The translations under genes and the position numbers were made by a program. A stretch of 64,000 nucleotides of DNA from Hungatella sp. UBA3048 (GTDB lineage Bacteria > Bacillota > Clostridia > Lachnospirales > Lachnospiraceae): positions 1 through 64,000 of the forward strand of contig DFCS01000015.1 in the NCBI GenBank assembly GCA_002367105.1, read 5' to 3'. Every line of letters starts with the position of its first letter. Within the stretch, counting starts at the first letter, position 1. The notes under the pieces are model-generated. The model was not told the origin of the DNA and searched no databases. It saw only the letters and a program-made list of their open reading frames with translations. Shown piece by piece: positions 17,129 to 25,568 of the stretch.

Positions 17129-19107
17129 ATCGCATCTACCTCCGCCATAATCTGTTTTGCAGTAAATCCCTTTAAGTCCATGGCTCCGGATGGGCAGGTC
17201 ACCGTACAGGCTCCGCAGCCCTGGCAAACCGCCTCGTTTACCACAGCTATTCTCCGCGTTTGCCTGACTCCATGATCCCATATTTCTCTCACTTCGTAGT
17301 CAATCGCTCCGTAGGGACAGACTTTGGAACAGCCCGAACACCCGCTGCACAAACGTTCCTCTGCCTTTGCCACCTGAGGGTTATTTAAAAGCTTCTTTCT
17401 GCTTAAAAGACCGATGACCTTGGCTGCGGCTGCTCCTGCCTGGGCCACTGTCTCCGGAATGTCCTTGGGACCCTGGCAGGTTCCTGATAAGAACACTCCG
17501 GCAGTGGGACTTTCCACGGGCCTCAGCTTGGGATGGGCCTCCGTAAAAAAGTCGTTGGTGTCCATGCTGGCCGTGAGCATCGTAGCCAGAGTCCTGGCCG
17601 ATTTATCAGGCTCTATGGCCGCTGCCAATACCACCATGTCGGTATGTAACAGAAGCTGTTCTCCAGTCAGCAAGTCGGAGGCCTGTACTAACAGCTTACC
17701 GTCCTTTTGCTCCATGACCTTTCCCACCATTCCCTTCCGGTAATCAACGCCGTAATCTTCCACTGCCCTGCGGTAAAATTCGTCGAAATTCTTTCCCGGT
17801 GTGCGTACGTCGATGTAAAAAACATGAACATTGATGTCCGGATATTTGTCACGGATCATTATGGCGTGTTTGGCCGTGTACATGCAGCAGATCTTAGAGC
17901 AGTAGCTCTTTTCCCTGCAGGATTCCCCACGGGACCCGACGCACTGGATAAATACCATATCGTTCGGGTGCTTGCGGCTGGAGGGCTTCACCAGTTCTCC
18001 TTTTGTGGGGCCGGCGGCATTCATCAGCCGTTCCAGTTCTAAGGAAGTGATGACGTCAGGGCTTTTGGAATACTGGAATTCGTCGAACCGTTCCAGGGAG
18101 ATGGGCTGAAACCCTGTGGCAGCAACAATGGCTCCGTATTTCCTGGTGATCATCTCATCCTGTTGGTCAAAGTCAATGGCTCCCACGCCGCAGGTTTTTT
18201 GGCATATGCCGCATTTACCGGTTTTAAAATGAATGCAGGCTTCCCTGTCAATGGACGGTATGTTGGGAATTGCCTGGGCAAAGGGAATATAAATGGCAGT
18301 CCGGTTATCCAGCCTTTCATTAAATTCGTTCCCCGTTTTCTTAGAAGGGCATTCTTTCATACACGCTCCGCAGCCCGTACATTTCTCTTCCAGTATGCTT
18401 CTGGCTTTTTTCCGGATATCAACGGTGAAATTCCCAACAAAACCTTTTACCTTCTCCACTTCACTGTAGGTAAACAAACGGATCTTCTCGTGGGCTGCAG
18501 CATCCACCATCTTAGGCGTGAGGATACAGGCCGCACAGTCCAAAGTGGGAAACGTCTTATCAAGCTGAGCCATTTTTCCGCCAATGGTCGGTGATTTCTC
18601 TACTATGTCAACTTCAAATCCTGCATCCGCAATATCAAGGGCCGTCTGGATACCCGCAATTCCTCCCCCGATCACCAGAGCCCGCTTTGTCACCGGGGTT
18701 TCTCCCGCTGTCAGTGGTTCGTTGAAACGGACCTTGGCAATAGCCGCTTTTGCTAGGAGAATTGCTTTTTTCGTTCCTTCTTCTTTATTTTTATGGATCC
18801 AGGAGCATTGCTCCCTGATATTGGCGATTTCCACCATATAAGGATTTAGTCCCGCGGCCTGTGCAGCTTTGCGGAACGTAGCTTCATGCATGCGCGGGGA
18901 GCAGGAGCACACCACGATTCCGGTCAATCCCTTTTCCTTTATGGCATTTTGGATCATAAGCTGGCCGGTTTCCGAACACATGTAGGAATAATCAGATGCA
19001 AAAACAACGCCCGGTTCTTCCTTCACAGCTCCTGCGACCTCGCTTACATCCACAGCAGCCGCTATGTTGCTTCCGCACCAACAGACAAAAACTCCTATTT
19101 TCTGCAA
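17119..19107 (-). CDS. hdrA: Heterodisulfide reductase subunit A, electron-bifurcating flavoprotein
   Basis: 662 residues, the usual size. The order is an N-terminal domain with CWCGSN, CSPRMHE and other Cys; the FAD site VIGGGIAGIQTALD (~149-162); ferredoxin inserts CTGCGACMKECPS and CIHFKTGKCGICQ; the flavoprotein core with CVGSR and CSKICCMYT; and a C-terminal ferredoxin domain with CSGCSGCSKVCP and CQGCGACTVTCP. HdrA FAD splits electron pairs between a low-potential (ferredoxin) and a high-potential acceptor. Donor side: FlxABCD. High-potential side: HdrBC and possibly TfrAB. The gap to hdrC is 22 bp, with AGGAGG-like sequence before the ATG. Confidence 0.92.
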   Translation of the reverse strand: MQKIGVFVCWCGSNIAAAVDVSEVAGAVKEEPGVVFASDYSYMCSETGQLMIQNAIKEKGLTGIVVCSCSPRMHEATFRKAAQAAGLNPYMVEIANIREQCSWIHKNKEEGTKKAILLAKAAIAKVRFNEPLTAGETPVTKRALVIGGGIAGIQTALDIADAGFEVDIVEKSPTIGGKMAQLDKTFPTLDCAACILTPKMVDAAAHEKIRLFTYSEVEKVKGFVGNFTVDIRKKARSILEEKCTGCGACMKECPSKKTGNEFNERLDNRTAIYIPFAQAIPNIPSIDREACIHFKTGKCGICQKTCGVGAIDFDQQDEMITRKYGAIVAATGFQPISLERFDEFQYSKSPDVITSLELERLMNAAGPTKGELVKPSSRKHPNDMVFIQCVGSRGESCREKSYCSKICCMYTAKHAIMIRDKYPDINVHVFYIDVRTPGKNFDEFYRRAVEDYGVDYRKGMVGKVMEQKDGKLLVQASDLLTGEQLLLHTDMVVLAAAIEPDKSARTLATMLTASMDTNDFFTEAHPKLRPVESPTAGVFLSGTCQGPKDIPETVAQAGAAAAKVIGLLSRKKLLNNPQVAKAEERLCSGCSGCSKVCPYGAIDYEVREIWDHGVRQTRRIAVVNEAVCQGCGACTVTCPSGAMDLKGFTAKQIMAEVDAICR

Positions 19108-19129
19108 ATTCTTCCCCTCCTTTCTTTTG

Positions 19130-19501
19130 TCACCTGCTGTACTTTCTGAATGCCGCCATTAGGGCCTGCTGGGGAAGCGAAGGATCCAGCCGCTCCGCTA
19201 TATCCTGGGGTTTCAGCCGGTTCCCCTCCGATGCCCTTAACTTTAAAACCTGGACGGCTTCTATGAGTTTCTGAGGCTTTACCCCTCTGGGGCACCGCTC
19301 CTCACAGACCAGACAGGACATACAGTAATACTGGGATTCCGATTCCAAAAGAGGGGTGATATGATTGTTTTGAACCATTTCCACAAATTGATGAGGGTGA
19401 TATTCCATCTTTTCAAATGCAGGGCAGGAAGCTGTACATTTTCCGCATTTCATGCATTTTAAGGGATTCACACCGCTGATCCTTAAAATTTCTTCCCTCA
19501 C
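19130..19501 (-). CDS. hdrC: Heterodisulfide reductase subunit C
   Basis: 123 residues with two [4Fe-4S] motifs, CMKCGKCTASCPAF and CMSCLVCEERCPRG, the standard make-up of HdrC. It passes electrons from HdrA to HdrB. Its ATG overlaps the hdrB stop (ATGA type). No N-terminal membrane domain is present, so the complex is cytoplasmic, as in the bifurcating HdrABC form rather than HdrDE. Confidence 0.9.
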   Translation of the reverse strand: MREEILRISGVNPLKCMKCGKCTASCPAFEKMEYHPHQFVEMVQNNHITPLLESESQYYCMSCLVCEERCPRGVKPQKLIEAVQVLKLRASEGNRLKPQDIAERLDPSLPQQALMAAFRKYSR

Positions 19502-20298
19502 GTTTCTTCCTCCTGTTCTTTCACTCCCAAAGCTTCCGCAAAAAGTTCCGTAAAATAGTAAACCGGAATGCCATCTTTCAGACCGCCGTTTTCCAGATTG
19601 TATTTACACAGGGGACAGGCCGTAATCATGGCTTCCGCTCCCTGGTCCATAGCAGCTTCCATAATAGAGGAACTTTTTTTAGAAGCAAATTCCTCATCTT
19701 CCATGGTCACATATCCGCCGCAGCACTCGTTTTTTAAAGCGTAGTGAACCGGTTTTGCACCGATTGCAAGGAGAAACTCTTCCATAACCGATGGATTTTC
19801 CGGATCGTCAAAATTCATTACATCAAAAGGCCTTAATAGCAGGCAGCCATAATAAGGAGCAATCTTCTTTCCATTAAGAGGTTGTTTTACTTTTTCCCTG
19901 ATCCGGTCAAAGCCTATCCGGTCGCGAAGCAGTTCCAAGTAGTGGATCACCTTTGTCTCACCTTCATAACCATTCTCAGGTTCTAAATAAGCGTTGATCT
20001 TCCTCCTGATTTCTCCGGAAGTCTTTACATCCTCATTGACCCTTTTTATCACGTGGTGGCATGCAGAGCATACAGTCACCAGATCCTGCTTTTTATCCCC
20101 GGCTTCTCTTAATGCGCGCACAGGAGAAAGGCGCGTGGCCAGTTCGTCTGCCATTCCAGGGTAGACGCCTCCGCAGCATTGCCAGTCTTCTATCTCTTCC
20201 AGCTCAATCTCAAATATTTGGGCACAATCCCTGGCATAGCGGTCCAGCTTCTTCGCCTTTGCCTTCAATGTGCAGCCCGGATAATAGCTGTAAACCAT
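19498..20298 (-). CDS. hdrB: Heterodisulfide reductase subunit B (two CCG domains)
   Basis: 266 residues with both CCG (Cys-rich) motifs: CxxC-like PGC then QCCGG plus CSACHH in the first half, and GC, ECCGG plus CPLCKYN in the second. These hold the non-cubane [4Fe-4S] clusters that cleave disulfides in methanogens. Clostridia lack CoM-CoB, so the natural acceptor here is unknown; a thiol/disulfide protein or direct transfer to TfrAB are the options. It is the first gene of the ~11-kb operon, so the promoter lies in the 211-bp divergent gap with glpK. Confidence 0.9.
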   Translation of the reverse strand: MVYSYYPGCTLKAKAKKLDRYARDCAQIFEIELEEIEDWQCCGGVYPGMADELATRLSPVRALREAGDKKQDLVTVCSACHHVIKRVNEDVKTSGEIRRKINAYLEPENGYEGETKVIHYLELLRDRIGFDRIREKVKQPLNGKKIAPYYGCLLLRPFDVMNFDDPENPSVMEEFLLAIGAKPVHYALKNECCGGYVTMEDEEFASKKSSSIMEAAMDQGAEAMITACPLCKYNLENGGLKDGIPVYYFTELFAEALGVKEQEEET

Positions 20299-20387
20299 TG
20301 TATAAAACCTCCCAACCTCTCACATTGATAATAATTTATCATATATCAGAAGTGAGCGGAATCATTGGAAAGTATTGAACACATTTA

Positions 20388-20423
20388 GTAAGTAAAATAA
20401 ATGGACTTGCGTTTCTTACTTAC
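20388..20423. promoter_or_regulatory. Inverted repeat in the hdrB-glpK divergent region
   Basis: A perfect 8-bp inverted repeat, GTAAGTAA (20388-20395) with TTACTTAC (20416-20423), is centred between the divergent hdr operon and glpKF. The spacing between half-sites suits a dimeric regulator, but it could also be chance in AT-rich DNA. Confidence 0.35.
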
Positions 20424-20509
20424 GTAATTCATTCTTTACTTTCCTATTCTTCTTTTTTCGCCAGGGTTCTCCTATAATGATTAAAAACAAAAGGAAAAGG
20501 AGATTTTTT

Positions 20510-22006
20510 ATGGCAAAGTATGTAATGGCATTGGATGCGGGCACAACAAGTAACCGGTGTATTCTGTTCAATGAAAAAGGGGAAATATGCAGCGTTGCTC
20601 AAAAGGAATTTACACAGTATTTTCCAAAACCCGGTTGGGTGGAGCACGATGCAAATGAGATTTGGTCCACTCAATTGGGGGTTGCAGTGGAGGCCATGTC
20701 CAAAATAGGTGCTTCTGCAGAAGACATTTCTGCAATCGGAATCACCAACCAGAGGGAAACTACTATCGTATGGGATAAGGCAACCGGCGATCCCGTTTAT
20801 CACGCAATCGTATGGCAATGCCGCAGAACTTCTGAATACTGTGATTCCTTAAAGGAAAAAGGATTGGTCGACACCTTCCGCTCCAAAACCGGACTGGTCA
20901 TTGACGCCTATTTTTCCGGAACCAAATTAAAATGGATTCTGGACAACGTAGAGGGCGCAAGAGAAAGGGCTGAAAGAGGAGAACTCTTATTCGGAACCGT
21001 AGAAACATGGCTGATTTGGAAACTGACGAAGGGACGGGTTCACGTAACAGATTACTCCAACGCTTCCCGGACCATGATGTTTAATATCAATACCTTAGAA
21101 TGGGACGATGAAATTCTTACAGAACTTAACATTCCAAAGTCCCTGCTGCCCCAGGCAAAGCCCTCAAGCTGCATATACGGAGAATCCGACTCCCAGTTCT
21201 TTGGCGGTCCTATTCCGGTCAGCGGTGCGGCAGGGGATCAGCAGGCAGCACTTTTCGGTCAGACCTGCTTTACCGCCGGTGAAGCTAAAAATACATATGG
21301 AACCGGGTGCTTCTTACTGATGAATACCGGGGAAAAGCCTGTATTCTCCAGCAACGGCCTGGTAACTACCATTGCCTGGGGACTGGATGGAAAAGTGAAT
21401 TATGCCCTGGAGGGTTCCATCTTCGTAGCAGGAGCCGCCGTCCAGTGGCTTCGGGACGAACTGAAATTCATTGATTCCGCTCAGGATTCCGAATATATGG
21501 CACGCAAGGTAAAAGATACCAACGGCTGTTACGTCGTTCCTGCATTTACAGGACTGGGGGCTCCCCACTGGGATCAGTACGCCAGAGGCACTGTGGTAGG
21601 AATTACACGGGGCGTGAACAAATGTCACATCATCCGCGCCACCCTGGATTCCCTGGCCTATCAGGTCAATGACGTGCTGCAGGCGATGAGATCGGATTCC
21701 GGAATCGAACTGGCCTCCTTAAAGGTTGACGGAGGAGCCAGTGCCAACAACTACCTCATGCAGACGCAGGCAGATATCATAAATGCTCCCGTAAACCGCC
21801 CCCAATGTGTGGAAACTACTGCTATGGGCGCCGCTTATCTGGCAGGCCTGGCAGTGGGATATTGGGAAAACAAGGAAGATGTTATAAAGAACTGGGCCAT
21901 TGACAGGACCTTTGAACCTGTTATCAGCGGGGAAGAACGAACCAAGAGGATCAATGGATGGAACAGAGCTGTGAAATATTCCTTTGATTGGGCAAAAGAA
22001 GATTAG
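20510..22006 (+). CDS. glpK: Glycerol kinase
   Basis: 498 residues of the FGGY kinase family, the usual GlpK length. Landmarks are DAGTTSNRCILF (phosphate 1 loop), TNQRET, the substrate-binding YSNASRT and DQQAALFGQ stretches, the FGGY-signature region near GLGAPHWDQYARG and the adenosine loop VDGGAS. It phosphorylates glycerol to sn-glycerol 3-phosphate. I start at MAKYVMALD (20510), with AAGGAGA 7 nt upstream; the longer frame adds a non-homologous 11 residues. Co-transcribed with glpF, 32 bp downstream. No antiterminator or CcpA-type cre site was identified with confidence upstream. Confidence 0.95.
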   Translation: MAKYVMALDAGTTSNRCILFNEKGEICSVAQKEFTQYFPKPGWVEHDANEIWSTQLGVAVEAMSKIGASAEDISAIGITNQRETTIVWDKATGDPVYHAIVWQCRRTSEYCDSLKEKGLVDTFRSKTGLVIDAYFSGTKLKWILDNVEGARERAERGELLFGTVETWLIWKLTKGRVHVTDYSNASRTMMFNINTLEWDDEILTELNIPKSLLPQAKPSSCIYGESDSQFFGGPIPVSGAAGDQQAALFGQTCFTAGEAKNTYGTGCFLLMNTGEKPVFSSNGLVTTIAWGLDGKVNYALEGSIFVAGAAVQWLRDELKFIDSAQDSEYMARKVKDTNGCYVVPAFTGLGAPHWDQYARGTVVGITRGVNKCHIIRATLDSLAYQVNDVLQAMRSDSGIELASLKVDGGASANNYLMQTQADIINAPVNRPQCVETTAMGAAYLAGLAVGYWENKEDVIKNWAIDRTFEPVISGEERTKRINGWNRAVKYSFDWAKED

Positions 22007-22038
22007 AAAACTAAATAAAAGTTTCAGGGAGGAAACGT

Positions 22039-22749
22039 ATGTTAATGTATATAGCAGAATTTTTAGGAACTATGATTTTGATTTTGCTTGGAGACGGCGT
22101 GGTCGCCAATGTTAACCTGGATAAGTCCGGTATGAAGGGTGGAGGTTCCGTCCAGGTCTCCTTTGCATGGGGTTTAGCGGTTATGATACCTGCTTTCATC
22201 TTCGGCGCAGCTTCCGGAGCCCATTTTAATCCGGCTCTTACCATTGCCCTGGCGGCAGACGGAAGCCTTCCATGGGACCTTGTTCCGGGATATGTGATCG
22301 CACAATTTGCAGGAGCATTTACCGGTGCCGTCCTGGTTTACTTATTGTTTAAGGATCAGCTAGACGCAACGGAGAGCCAGGCCACGAAACGAGGTGTTTT
22401 CTGTACTTCACCTGCGATTCCCAACACCGGCCGCAACCTGTTAAGCGAAGCTATCGGAACATTCGTTCTTGTATTTGCAATTAAAGGCATCGGACAGACA
22501 GGAGCGGTTCCTGGACTAGGTAACTTTTTTGTGTTTGGAATCATCGTTTCCATCGGTATGTCCCTTGGAGGCTTAACCGGATACGCCATCAATCCTGCCA
22601 GAGATTTAGGCCCCCGCCTTGCTCACGCCGTTCTTCCCATCAAGGATAAAGGCAGCTCCAACTGGAAATATGCTCCCATCGTGTTATTCGGGCCCCTGAT
22701 CGGTGCCTTAGCTGCGGTACTTCTCTACAGCGCGATCCCCTGGGCATAA
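22039..22749 (+). CDS. glpF: Glycerol uptake facilitator (aquaglyceroporin)
   Basis: 236 residues of the MIP family with six predicted membrane segments and both pore NPA motifs: HFNPALT in the first half and INPARDLGPR in the second. The Asp after the second NPA is the mark of glycerol-conducting members rather than strict water channels. GGGAGG precedes the ATG. It feeds glycerol to the adjacent kinase. A terminator-like hairpin lies 48 bp downstream. Confidence 0.95.
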   Translation: MLMYIAEFLGTMILILLGDGVVANVNLDKSGMKGGGSVQVSFAWGLAVMIPAFIFGAASGAHFNPALTIALAADGSLPWDLVPGYVIAQFAGAFTGAVLVYLLFKDQLDATESQATKRGVFCTSPAIPNTGRNLLSEAIGTFVLVFAIKGIGQTGAVPGLGNFFVFGIIVSIGMSLGGLTGYAINPARDLGPRLAHAVLPIKDKGSSNWKYAPIVLFGPLIGALAAVLLYSAIPWA

Positions 22750-22796
22750 ATATACCTTTACTATCCTGTTAATGTGACCAATAAGAAAAGAAAAAG

Positions 22797-22824
22797 GCCG
22801 GAACACCTGCCCAGGGTTTCCGGC
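22797..22824. terminator. Bidirectional terminator between glpF and the response regulator
   Basis: Stem GCCGGAA (22797-22803) with TTCCGGC (22818-22824), flanked by an A-run on the left and CTTTTCTC on the right, sits between convergent genes. Confidence 0.75.
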
Positions 22825-22834
22825 ACTTTTCTCA

Positions 22835-23524
22835 CTATGCCAGGCACTCCTCTTCGATTATGTAACGGTAAACAACACTGGGCCTTCCTCCAGTATTATA
22901 ATCAATGTCACTGATAACCCTCTGTTTTTCCAACAGATAGTTCATGTACCTTCTGACCGTCACACTGGACAAACGGACCTCCTTGGCAATCATATCGCTT
23001 GTCATTGGATTCAGCTGGTGCATCTTCATATAATCCAATATACTGCTTAAGGTAGCTTCCTGGATTCCCTTGCTGTTTTCTTCTGCAAGTGGCAGAGAAG
23101 AAATATAAAAAAGCTTATCTAATTGGGACTGGGAGAAATTACGGGGTTTCAGCAGTTCCTGACTTTTCGTAAACTTCTCCAAAGCATGGTTAAACCTGGT
23201 ATATTCAAATGGCTTTATCAGATAGTCGATAATTCCAAGCGAAAGAAACTTCTTAACATGCTTTACATCATTGGCGGAACTTACTACTATGACATCCAGA
23301 TCCTTCTCCTGTCTCCGGATCTCCCGCAGAAGCTCCATTCCATCCATTTTCGGCATATACAGTTCCGTGATGGCCAAATCTACGGAATGCTCCTCTAAGT
23401 AGTTCAGAGCATCCTGTCCATTGCTAAAGCAACCGCATACTTCCATATCTTTATTCAATTCTACAAAATGACGGTTAATAGAAGCAACGATAGGGTCATC
23501 TTCGATGATAATTGTCTGATACAT
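22835..23524 (-). CDS. CitB/DcuR-type response regulator with Asp54 replaced by Glu
   Basis: 229 residues: receiver domain (1-~120) and a C-terminal winged-helix domain as in CitB/DcuR/MalR regulators of dicarboxylate metabolism. The acidic pocket (EDD, 8-10), the switch Ser (VVSS, 82) and the Lys (LIKPF, Lys104) are kept, but the phospho-acceptor position reads ITELYMP, with Glu54 for Asp (codon GAA). No sensor kinase is adjacent. A Glu there often mimics the phosphorylated state, so it may act constitutively or respond to another signal. Start at MYQTI (23524), preceded by AGGAGG; the longer frame would run through a terminator. By position and family it may control the neighbouring C4-dicarboxylate/butyrate genes. 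Confidence 0.85.
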   Translation of the reverse strand: MYQTIIIEDDPIVASINRHFVELNKDMEVCGCFSNGQDALNYLEEHSVDLAITELYMPKMDGMELLREIRRQEKDLDVIVVSSANDVKHVKKFLSLGIIDYLIKPFEYTRFNHALEKFTKSQELLKPRNFSQSQLDKLFYISSLPLAEENSKGIQEATLSSILDYMKMHQLNPMTSDMIAKEVRLSSVTVRRYMNYLLEKQRVISDIDYNTGGRPSVVYRYIIEEECLA

Positions 23525-23588
23525 ATTTTTCAACCCCTCCTGTAAATAATGGTTTAAAATAAGATCCCTTATTTCATCCAACAAAAAA

Positions 23589-23629
23589 AGCGCACACAAA
23601 AGACAACCTTTCAGTTGTCCTGCTGCGCT
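23589..23629 (-). terminator. Terminator of the acyl-CoA dehydrogenase-etfBA operon
   Basis: Outer stem AGCGCA/TGCGCT (23589-23594, 23624-23629) and inner stem GACAAC/GTTGTC (23602-23607, 23614-23619), followed on the minus strand by a run of seven T. A strong intrinsic terminator that separates etfA from the response regulator gene. Confidence 0.8.
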
Positions 23630-23706
23630 CTCTTTCTCTCTGGACCGATATAAACTATTATAGCATACCATAATCTCTATTTCAATAACCAATCCGGCTG
23701 AAATCC

Positions 23707-24750
23707 TTATATTCCGGCCCTGGCTGCCTGAAGCTGCCTGGTCAGTTCCGGAACGATTTTCTTCCAGTCACCGGTAATCCCGTAATCTGCGACCTCAAAA
23801 ATGGGGGCGCTTTCATCCTTATTGATTGCAATGATCAAATCAGACTCTTCCATACCTGCCACATGCTGGATTGCCCCGGAAATTCCAACGGCAAAATACA
23901 CATTGGGGCGAACGGTCTTTCCGGTCTGGCCCACCTGTAGGTCCTTGGGCTTCCAGCCCGCGTCCACAACGGCCCTTGAGCAGCTTACCTCCCCGCCCAG
24001 TGCACTTGCAAGATCTTCCAGTAGGCGGAAGTTTTCCGGACAGCCTATGCCGCGCCCCCCTGACACCAGTATTTTAGCGTCCATAATATCTGCTGTTTCA
24101 TTTACAGCTTTCACAATCTCCAGAATCTCTGTATCGTTCCTGCTATCATGAAAGCCAGGATTGAATTCCTCAATCACAGCCTTTCTGTCCTGAATCTTCC
24201 CGGCAGTAAGCATCACTCCAGGACGGACCGTGGCCATCTGGGGACGATGATTGGGGCAGGCGATGGTAGCTATGGTATTGCCGCCGAAAGCGGGGCGAGT
24301 CATAAGAAGCTGATTATGCTTCTGCTCCTTACCCGAAACTGGATGTAACGGAAAATCCCCGATTTCCAATTTTGTACAATCCGCAGTAAGCCCTGTTGCA
24401 ATTCTTGCCGACACCTTGGGCCCTAACTCTCTTCCCACAGCAGTTGCACCTATAAGAACGATTTCCGGCTTATATTTCCCGATAGCAGAAGCAAGTGCAT
24501 GGGTATAAGGCTCTGCACGGTACTCTTTAAACTCCAGTCCGTCCACGACGATCACCCTGTCGGCACCATATGCGGCAAGTTCGTCCGATAATCCCATAAT
24601 TCCATAACCAATAAGCACTGCGGTCACATCTGTATTTAAAGCCTTCGCAAGTTCCTTTCCTTTTCCAAGCAATTCAAATGCAATGCTGTTTAACCGGTTA
24701 TCTGTCTGCTGTGCAAAAACGCAGATCCCTTTGTATTCTTCCATATTCAT
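23707..24750 (-). CDS. etfA: Electron transfer flavoprotein alpha subunit
   Basis: 347 residues. The N-terminal nucleotide-fold domain has YKPEIVLIGATAVGRELGPKV, and the C-terminal FAD domain has VSGGRGIG, GGEVSCSRAVVDAGW, VGQTGKTVRPNVYFAVGISGAIQH and IAINKDESAPIFEVADYGI, all standard EtfA signatures. Start at MNMEEYK (24750), with GGGAGG 7 nt upstream. Together with EtfB and the acyl-CoA dehydrogenase it forms a Bcd/Etf complex that in clostridia couples crotonyl-CoA reduction to ferredoxin reduction by NADH (electron bifurcation). Sequence alone does not prove bifurcation, but the genome setting fits it. Confidence 0.93.
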   Translation of the reverse strand: MNMEEYKGICVFAQQTDNRLNSIAFELLGKGKELAKALNTDVTAVLIGYGIMGLSDELAAYGADRVIVVDGLEFKEYRAEPYTHALASAIGKYKPEIVLIGATAVGRELGPKVSARIATGLTADCTKLEIGDFPLHPVSGKEQKHNQLLMTRPAFGGNTIATIACPNHRPQMATVRPGVMLTAGKIQDRKAVIEEFNPGFHDSRNDTEILEIVKAVNETADIMDAKILVSGGRGIGCPENFRLLEDLASALGGEVSCSRAVVDAGWKPKDLQVGQTGKTVRPNVYFAVGISGAIQHVAGMEESDLIIAINKDESAPIFEVADYGITGDWKKIVPELTRQLQAARAGI

Positions 24751-24773
24751 ATTGCCGCCTCCCCTCTCTTCCG

Positions 24774-25559
24774 CTAGATAACATGTCTTTCCTTTAACTT
24801 TTCCACAATAAATGCTGCAGTTTCCCAAGAGGTTCCGTTAATCATCTCTCCCGTCCCTTTTTTCACCTTATCGGAAGCCTTTGCGATCTGGGTGGGAGAG
24901 CCTTTTAAACCGATGTCTGTATCCGATACGTCTTTTAAATCCCCTCTTCCCCATACCGTAATATCCGCTTCATACGCATCAAAGATACCGCCCGGTGTCA
25001 TGTAACGGGGCTCGTTAAGCTCAGAAAGCGCTGTGATCAGACAGGGAAGCTTTGCCTTTAAAACGTGATACCGGTCCTCAAACTGACGCTCTGCAATCAC
25101 GCAGTCTCCCTCTGCCCGGATCTTCTGGGCATAGGAAATCACCGGGATGCCTAAATGTTCGGAAAGCTGGGGCCCAACCTGAGCGGTATCCCCGTCAATG
25201 GCCTGACGTCCTGTAATAATCAGATCGTATTCCAGATTTCTGACTGCTCCGGCCAGTGTGGAGGAAGTAGCCCACGTATCGGCTCCTCCCAGCACCCGGT
25301 CTGTTATTAAGATTGCCTTATCCGCCCCCATGGCCAGGGCCTCCCGCAATACCTCTTCCGCTATAGGAAGTCCCATGGTGATAACCGTCACTTCCCCGCC
25401 ATGCCGGTCCTTTAGGCGAAGGGCAGCTTCCAGTCCGGCTTTGTCGTCCGGGTTCATGACACTTGCCATAGCTGCCCGGTCCAGAGTGCCATCCGGTTTG
25501 AATTTTACCCCGTTTTTTGTATCAGGTACCTGTTTGATACAGACTACTATTTTCACCAC
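24774..25559 (-). CDS. etfB: Electron transfer flavoprotein beta subunit
   Basis: 261 residues of the EtfB family: VVCIKQVPDT at the N-terminus, NPDDKAGLEAALRLK, the AMGADKAILI segment and the DGDTAQVGPQ signature. It carries NADH-binding or AMP depending on subtype. The start codon is GTG (25559, or the next GTG at 25556), with AAGGAGGG upstream. It lies 9 bp after the acyl-CoA dehydrogenase stop and 23 bp before etfA. Confidence 0.93.
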   Translation of the reverse strand: MVKIVVCIKQVPDTKNGVKFKPDGTLDRAAMASVMNPDDKAGLEAALRLKDRHGGEVTVITMGLPIAEEVLREALAMGADKAILITDRVLGGADTWATSSTLAGAVRNLEYDLIITGRQAIDGDTAQVGPQLSEHLGIPVISYAQKIRAEGDCVIAERQFEDRYHVLKAKLPCLITALSELNEPRYMTPGGIFDAYEADITVWGRGDLKDVSDTDIGLKGSPTQIAKASDKVKKGTGEMINGTSWETAAFIVEKLKERHVI

Positions 25560-25568
25560 AAGCCCTCC

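Noticed and set aside
20299..20509. glp-type antiterminator or cre site before glpK
   Set aside because: Only an 8-bp inverted repeat was found; no RAT/terminator pair and no convincing cre consensus.
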